Of a stretch of 64,000 nt of DNA, positions 60,556 to 64,000 are shown piece by piece (the first letter of the stretch is position 1; every line of letters starts with the position of its first letter). This DNA comes from Sphingopyxis sp. CCNWLW2 (GTDB taxonomy: Bacteria > Pseudomonadota > Alphaproteobacteria > Sphingomonadales > Sphingomonadaceae), in assembly GCF_037095755.1 (NCBI RefSeq), contig NZ_JBAWKJ010000001.1:558001-622000 (forward strand), given 5' to 3'. The notes beneath the pieces were generated by a model. It was not told where the DNA came from. It made no database searches and worked only from the letters and a program-made list of their open reading frames with translations. The position numbers were made by a program, and so were the translations under genes.

Positions 60556-61709
60556 CGCCAGTCGCGTTTCCACAACGCCGCAATCGCGCGGCCGATCGGC
60601 ACGGGGGGCTTGCCCGACAGGATGCGCAGCTTGTCCGTCGTCGTCGACCGCCCGGCATAGAAACGCGCGATCAGCCCCGGCGACAGGCGATAGAAACGCT
60701 CGAAGATGCGGTAGCGCGCGCCGGGCTCGGCCGCGCGAAAGAGCATCGCGCCGAGCATGCGGTAAAAGCGTTGACGCCGCCATGACGCCGCCGCGCGGTC
60801 GCGGAGGATGGCGGGAAGGTCGGTGCGGTCGACGATTCCGGGCAGCGATGATGCGATGCGCACGGCATCGGGAAGCGAATAGCCGGTGGTCGCATGGAAC
60901 ATCCCCGCGCGCACTCCGATCCGCGCGGTGCGGTCGGAGGCGGGCCACAACCGGTCGAAATCGCCCGCGATCACCACGGGCAGCACGCCGCTTTCCTCAC
61001 GCGTCGTCGCGGCGACGTCCCAGCCCCGCGCCGCCGCATAGGCCGCGATCCGTTCGCGTATCACCGGGGTATCGAGATCGGCGTCGTCGCTGTAATAGGT
61101 GTCCTCGATGAACAATGTCTCGGCATCGAAGGGCAGCAGATAGACGAAGCGATAGCCGTCCAGTTGCGGGGCGGTCGCGTCCATCACGACGGGGTGCTCG
61201 ACGCCGTGCCCGCCCTTCATCGTCAGCGCCTGCCCGACGAACTTTTGCCAGCCGCACTCGAGGCCCGCGAATTTGGTCGCGCCGCGCGCGTCGATGACAT
61301 GCTTTGCGGACAGCCGTCCGCCGCGCGCCAGAAGCAGATGGTCGGGCGCGACATGCTTGGCCTTGTCGGCGATGACATGCCCCGCAGGAAGCGCCGCCAT
61401 GACGGCATCGGCGAGCGCTTCGCCGGTGATGCTCTTATACCCCATGCGCAGCCGGCGCTCGTGCGACGGGAAGCGTACATCGTAGCGCGGCCAGTGATGA
61501 CGGACGAGCGGCGCGACGAGCCAGCGGTCCTTCTTTGCGATGTCGCTGTCGAAAAAGGACCAGATATGATTGCCGCCAATCGGCCCCGGCTCGACCAGCC
61601 GTATGTCGAGGTCGGGGCGCTTCGCCGCGAGCGCAAGCGCCGCGAGCCCGCCGGCGAGCCCGCCGCCGACGATCGCGATGTCGCATCTATCGTTGCTCTG
61701 CCCCACCAT
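60552..61709 (-). CDS. crtY: Lycopene beta-cyclase
   Basis: A 385-residue enzyme closing both ends of lycopene to beta-carotene. It starts with DIAIVGGGLAGGLAALALA (nucleotide-binding), then GGNHIWSFFDSD and FIEDTYYSDD, and has YSLPDAVRIA and FYRMLGAMLF in the C-terminal part, all typical of the CrtY type. It is the first gene of the six-gene minus-strand run; its promoter must lie in the 74-bp spacer shared with the divergent desaturase-family gene. Confidence 0.94.
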   Translation of the reverse strand: MVGQSNDRCDIAIVGGGLAGGLAALALAAKRPDLDIRLVEPGPIGGNHIWSFFDSDIAKKDRWLVAPLVRHHWPRYDVRFPSHERRLRMGYKSITGEALADAVMAALPAGHVIADKAKHVAPDHLLLARGGRLSAKHVIDARGATKFAGLECGWQKFVGQALTMKGGHGVEHPVVMDATAPQLDGYRFVYLLPFDAETLFIEDTYYSDDADLDTPVIRERIAAYAAARGWDVAATTREESGVLPVVIAGDFDRLWPASDRTARIGVRAGMFHATTGYSLPDAVRIASSLPGIVDRTDLPAILRDRAAASWRRQRFYRMLGAMLFRAAEPGARYRIFERFYRLSPGLIARFYAGRSTTTDKLRILSGKPPVPIGRAIAALWKRDWR

Positions 61710-61783
61710 AACCCTGCCTTAGCCACGCGAACGCGCGGGCGCAAAGCCATTGCAACGCGGCGATGAGCGGCTAGCCTTGCGCG

Positions 61784-62542
61784 ATGACCGGCTGGCCGAT
61801 CCTTTTGTCCGCGTTCGCGATGACCGCGATCGTCGGCGTGCGCTATCTGATCACCAGCGGCGGCTTTGCGCTCGCGACGCGGTGGAAGCACCCGGGCCTC
61901 TATCGCGGGCTCGAACCGCAGATGCGGCGCGAGGTCGGATGGAGCCTTTTGAGCGCCGCGATTTACGGGGTTCCGGCGGGCGTCGTCGCATGGGGGTGGC
62001 AGGCGCATGGCTGGACGCGCATCTACACCGACGTCACCGCCTTTCCGCTGTGGTATCTGCCGCTTAGCCTGCTCGCTTACCTGTTGATCCATGACACATG
62101 GTTTTACTGGACGCATCGTTGGATGCACCGTCCCGCGCTATTCAGAATCGCCCATTCGGTCCATCACGACAGCCGCCCGCCGACCGCGTGGGCAGCGATG
62201 AGTTTCCATCCCTTGGAGGCGATCACCGGCGCGATCGTCATCCCTGCGCTCGTCTTCCTGATCCCGATCCACGTCGCAATTCTGGGATTGGTCTTGGCGA
62301 TTATGACCGTGATGGGCGTGGGCAATCATATGGGGTGGGAGATGTTTCCGCGCGCGCTGGTGCATGGACCCGCGGGCCGATGGCTGATAACCGCGACGCA
62401 TCACCAGCAGCATCACGCCGCTTACCGGGGAAATTATGGGCTCTATTTCCGCTTCTGGGACAAGGCATGCGGCACGGATCTTGGCCTTGGCCATTTCAGC
62501 CGCGCTGCTGACCGGCGCAGCCGCGCCGTCGCCGACAGTTGA
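61784..62542 (+). CDS. Sterol desaturase/fatty-acid hydroxylase family protein
   Basis: A 252-residue di-iron membrane hydroxylase. Four helices carry the His clusters HDTWFYWTHRWMH, HSVHHDS and ATHHQQHH. Family members hydroxylate or desaturate lipids and carotenoids. Its divergent position to crtY suggests a late carotenoid step such as ring hydroxylation, but the sequence is the general ERG3-like type and not clearly CrtZ, so I give no symbol. ATG 61784. Its 3' end overlaps the DUF2141 gene by 107 bases. Confidence 0.82.
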   Translation: MTGWPILLSAFAMTAIVGVRYLITSGGFALATRWKHPGLYRGLEPQMRREVGWSLLSAAIYGVPAGVVAWGWQAHGWTRIYTDVTAFPLWYLPLSLLAYLLIHDTWFYWTHRWMHRPALFRIAHSVHHDSRPPTAWAAMSFHPLEAITGAIVIPALVFLIPIHVAILGLVLAIMTVMGVGNHMGWEMFPRALVHGPAGRWLITATHHQQHHAAYRGNYGLYFRFWDKACGTDLGLGHFSRAADRRSRAVADS

Positions 62543-62897
62543 TGTCAGCGTCAACGGATTGCGTAGCACGAAGGGGCAGGTCCTCGTCTGCCTGACCACC
62601 AATCCCAAAGCCTTTCCCGATTGCAGCAAGGACAAGGAGTCGGTGCGCCTGGCGGTGAAGACGGCCGATGCCGGCGATTTCGCCATCCGCGCCCCCGCGA
62701 CCGGCACCTATGCGATCGCGGTCGTCCACGACGAGAATAACAACAACAAGATGGATACAGCGATCTTCTTGCCCAAGGAAGGCTTCGGCTTTTCGCGCAA
62801 CCCCACGATCACCGTCGGACCGCCGAGCTTCAAATCGGCGAGCTTTGTCGTCGAACATGACATCCGCCAGTCGATCAAGATGAAATATATGCTCTGA
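62436..62897 (+). CDS. Exported DUF2141-family protein
   Basis: A 153-residue protein with a signal peptide (ARILALAISAALLTGAAA). DUF2141 marks: VNGLRSTKGQVLVCL, YAIAVVHDENNNNKMDTA and GFGFSRNP. It is probably periplasmic, of unknown function, and often found near carotenoid genes in this group. The ATG at 62436 has GGGGAA six bases upstream but lies inside the upstream gene in another frame; a later start (TTG within ILALAI) would shorten the overlap and keep a signal peptide. Confidence 0.78.
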   Translation: MGSISASGTRHAARILALAISAALLTGAAAPSPTVDVSVNGLRSTKGQVLVCLTTNPKAFPDCSKDKESVRLAVKTADAGDFAIRAPATGTYAIAVVHDENNNNKMDTAIFLPKEGFGFSRNPTITVGPPSFKSASFVVEHDIRQSIKMKYML

Positions 62898-62918
62898 TCG
62901 AAACCTGGGGTCTGGACC

Positions 62919-63986
62919 CTAGGCGCCTGCCATCGCGAAACAGGCGGCGCGCCGCGGGTCGGTGACCGCCTTGGGCAGCGCATCGAAAGCTTCGGGATTG
63001 AAAAGCATGACTTCGTCGTTCAGCGCCATATCCGCAGCTTCACCGGTGCCGCGATCGGCATAGTGACGTTTTTCGAGGCGCGCGCGGATCGCCTCGAGCC
63101 GGCGCTGTTCCGGGCTGGCCAGCTCGGCGCGATCGGCGAGGATGTTGACGATTGCATAGCATTGCGCGGCGTTCGGCGAGGCGATCGGCGACAAGGCCCG
63201 GGCGGTGCCGCCCGACATATCGATGCTGTCGAAGAGCGCGCGGCAGCGGCCGATCTCCTGCGTCATCGCGGCCGAACGCTGCGCCGCGCTGCGCTCCTGA
63301 TTTTCCCACGACATGGCTTCAAAATCGGCGTTGTAGATCGCGCCCACCCCCGCTTCGGCATAGCCATTCTCGACCATGATCGCCTCGGTCAACCGGGCCG
63401 CGAGCAGGTCGGCTTTCGCGGCAGTCAGGCCAAGGCTGTCCTTGCGAAGGCCGCCCCCGACGTCTTCGACCACCTGATCGGCGAGCGTCACGCAGCGGAC
63501 TTCGCGGCGGCGCGTGTCGGGCAGCGCTTCGAGCCAGCCCGGCGCCTGCATCGCATAACCTGCGGTTTCGGCATCTTCACCGGCCACCGCCGCGTCGGCG
63601 GCATCAGCGGCGACAGCCGCGGCATCGCCGCCAGCCATTCCCGCATCGAGCTCGGCCGCGGCCTGCACGAGGTCGCCGCCCGAAGGCGTAACGATCGCCA
63701 GCTGGCCGCACCGGTCCTCCTGTGCGAGGTCGACGGCGGTATCGCCGAGCTTCGCCCGCGTCGCAGCGAGCGCCGCGGCATCGGCGGCGCCGAGTTTGCG
63801 CAGACGCGCGAGGAACAGGTCGGCGATCTCCCGCTGAAACCCAGCCTCGGGGCTGTCTTTGCCATTCGCCAGCGCTATCTCGTCGACCGATTGTTGCGCC
63901 GCCGCGGCGCAATAGCGCATCGCCGCCGGATCCTTCACCATGTCCGAATAGCTGCCCGTCAGCAGCATCGCCACCGCCCACCACAT
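62919..63986 (-). CDS. Hypothetical protein, Ala/Asp-rich
   Basis: Not recognised; 355 residues, mostly helical and acidic. MWWAVAMLLTG is a short hydrophobic start that could be a weak signal peptide or anchor. Several Cys are spread out (RYCAAAA, EDRCGQL, VRCVTLA, GRCRALF, QCYAIV, ACFAMA), which suits an exported protein with disulfides. A low-complexity Ala/Asp stretch (GGDAAAVAADAADAAVAGED) sits mid-chain. ATG 63986 has GGGAGACG upstream. It is convergent with the DUF2141 gene. Confidence 0.65.
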   Translation of the reverse strand: MWWAVAMLLTGSYSDMVKDPAAMRYCAAAAQQSVDEIALANGKDSPEAGFQREIADLFLARLRKLGAADAAALAATRAKLGDTAVDLAQEDRCGQLAIVTPSGGDLVQAAAELDAGMAGGDAAAVAADAADAAVAGEDAETAGYAMQAPGWLEALPDTRRREVRCVTLADQVVEDVGGGLRKDSLGLTAAKADLLAARLTEAIMVENGYAEAGVGAIYNADFEAMSWENQERSAAQRSAAMTQEIGRCRALFDSIDMSGGTARALSPIASPNAAQCYAIVNILADRAELASPEQRRLEAIRARLEKRHYADRGTGEAADMALNDEVMLFNPEAFDALPKAVTDPRRAACFAMAGA

Positions 63987-64000
63987 ACGCGTCTCCCGCC

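Overview
This is a high-GC chromosomal window from an alphaproteobacterium, most likely a sphingomonad close to Sphingopyxis. That placement is inferred from gene content: a crtY-crtI-crtB carotenoid operon, an ATP12-type F1-ATPase assembly gene (an alphaproteobacterial/mitochondrial trait), many secreted peptidases, a CHASE/HWE histidine kinase and TonB-dependent uptake. It is core-like chromosome. I see no prophage, transposase, plasmid gene or CRISPR array. Genes are packed, often with 1-4 base overlaps, and there is one tRNA (Val, anticodon UAC).

Layout. 1-5.4 kb: the start of a chromate transporter, an AT-richer orphan, a small YadA-type trimeric adhesin, prolyl iminopeptidase, a tiny lipoprotein and an L,D-transpeptidase. 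5.5-13.1 kb: three exported peptidases (S9, M28, DUF885) with a 2OG-Fe(II) oxygenase and two unknown proteins. 13.3-17.1 kb: a purine-salvage pair (phosphoribosyltransferase plus a probable adenine deaminase), an isolated mreB, a PAS protein and an RNase H-fold protein. 17.1-22.2 kb: a four-gene minus-strand cassette (BlaI repressor, BlaR1-like M56 peptidase, secreted repeat protein, TonB-dependent receptor) preceded by two tandem BlaI-type operators. 22.2-25.5 kb: repeat-bearing spacer, an ABC-F ATPase with a possible leader peptide, a PilZ protein and a glutathione S-transferase. 25.6-34.7 kb: CHASE/HWE kinase, fused 5-oxoprolinase, DUF969 and DUF979 membrane proteins, DUF2891 and a LacI-type regulator, read here as a 5-oxoproline (pyroglutamate) use locus. 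34.8-46.7 kb: diguanylate cyclase, exported Rid protein, two lipoproteins (one OmpA-like), aconitase, amidohydrolase, nitroreductase with divergent GntR regulator, tRNA-Val, CorA and a winged-helix protein. 47-50.7 kb: nuclease, then an overlapping run crcB, RluA-family synthase, PaiB-like, small membrane protein, ATP12. 50.8-56.3 kb: acyl-CoA ligase, frameshifted isomerase, crotonase, an atypical response regulator and a second acyl-CoA ligase. 56.5-61.7 kb: six overlapping minus-strand genes crtY, crtI, LOG, crtB, pnuC, nadR-like, with a divergent sterol-desaturase-family gene, a DUF2141 protein and an unknown protein at the right end.

How the genes work together. The most unusual unit is the BlaI/M56 cassette: the M56 protein has no beta-lactam sensor domain, but carries a C-terminal array of about 28-residue repeats that also occurs in the exported protein encoded next to it. 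This suggests a periplasmic signalling pair controlling its own operon and a receptor. The 5-oxoproline locus joins uptake, hydrolysis to glutamate and regulation. The crt run translationally couples carotenoid synthesis with nicotinamide riboside salvage. Two interspersed repeat families (a GAAA-loop hairpin and an element of about 80 bp with inverted ends) sit in gene spacers.
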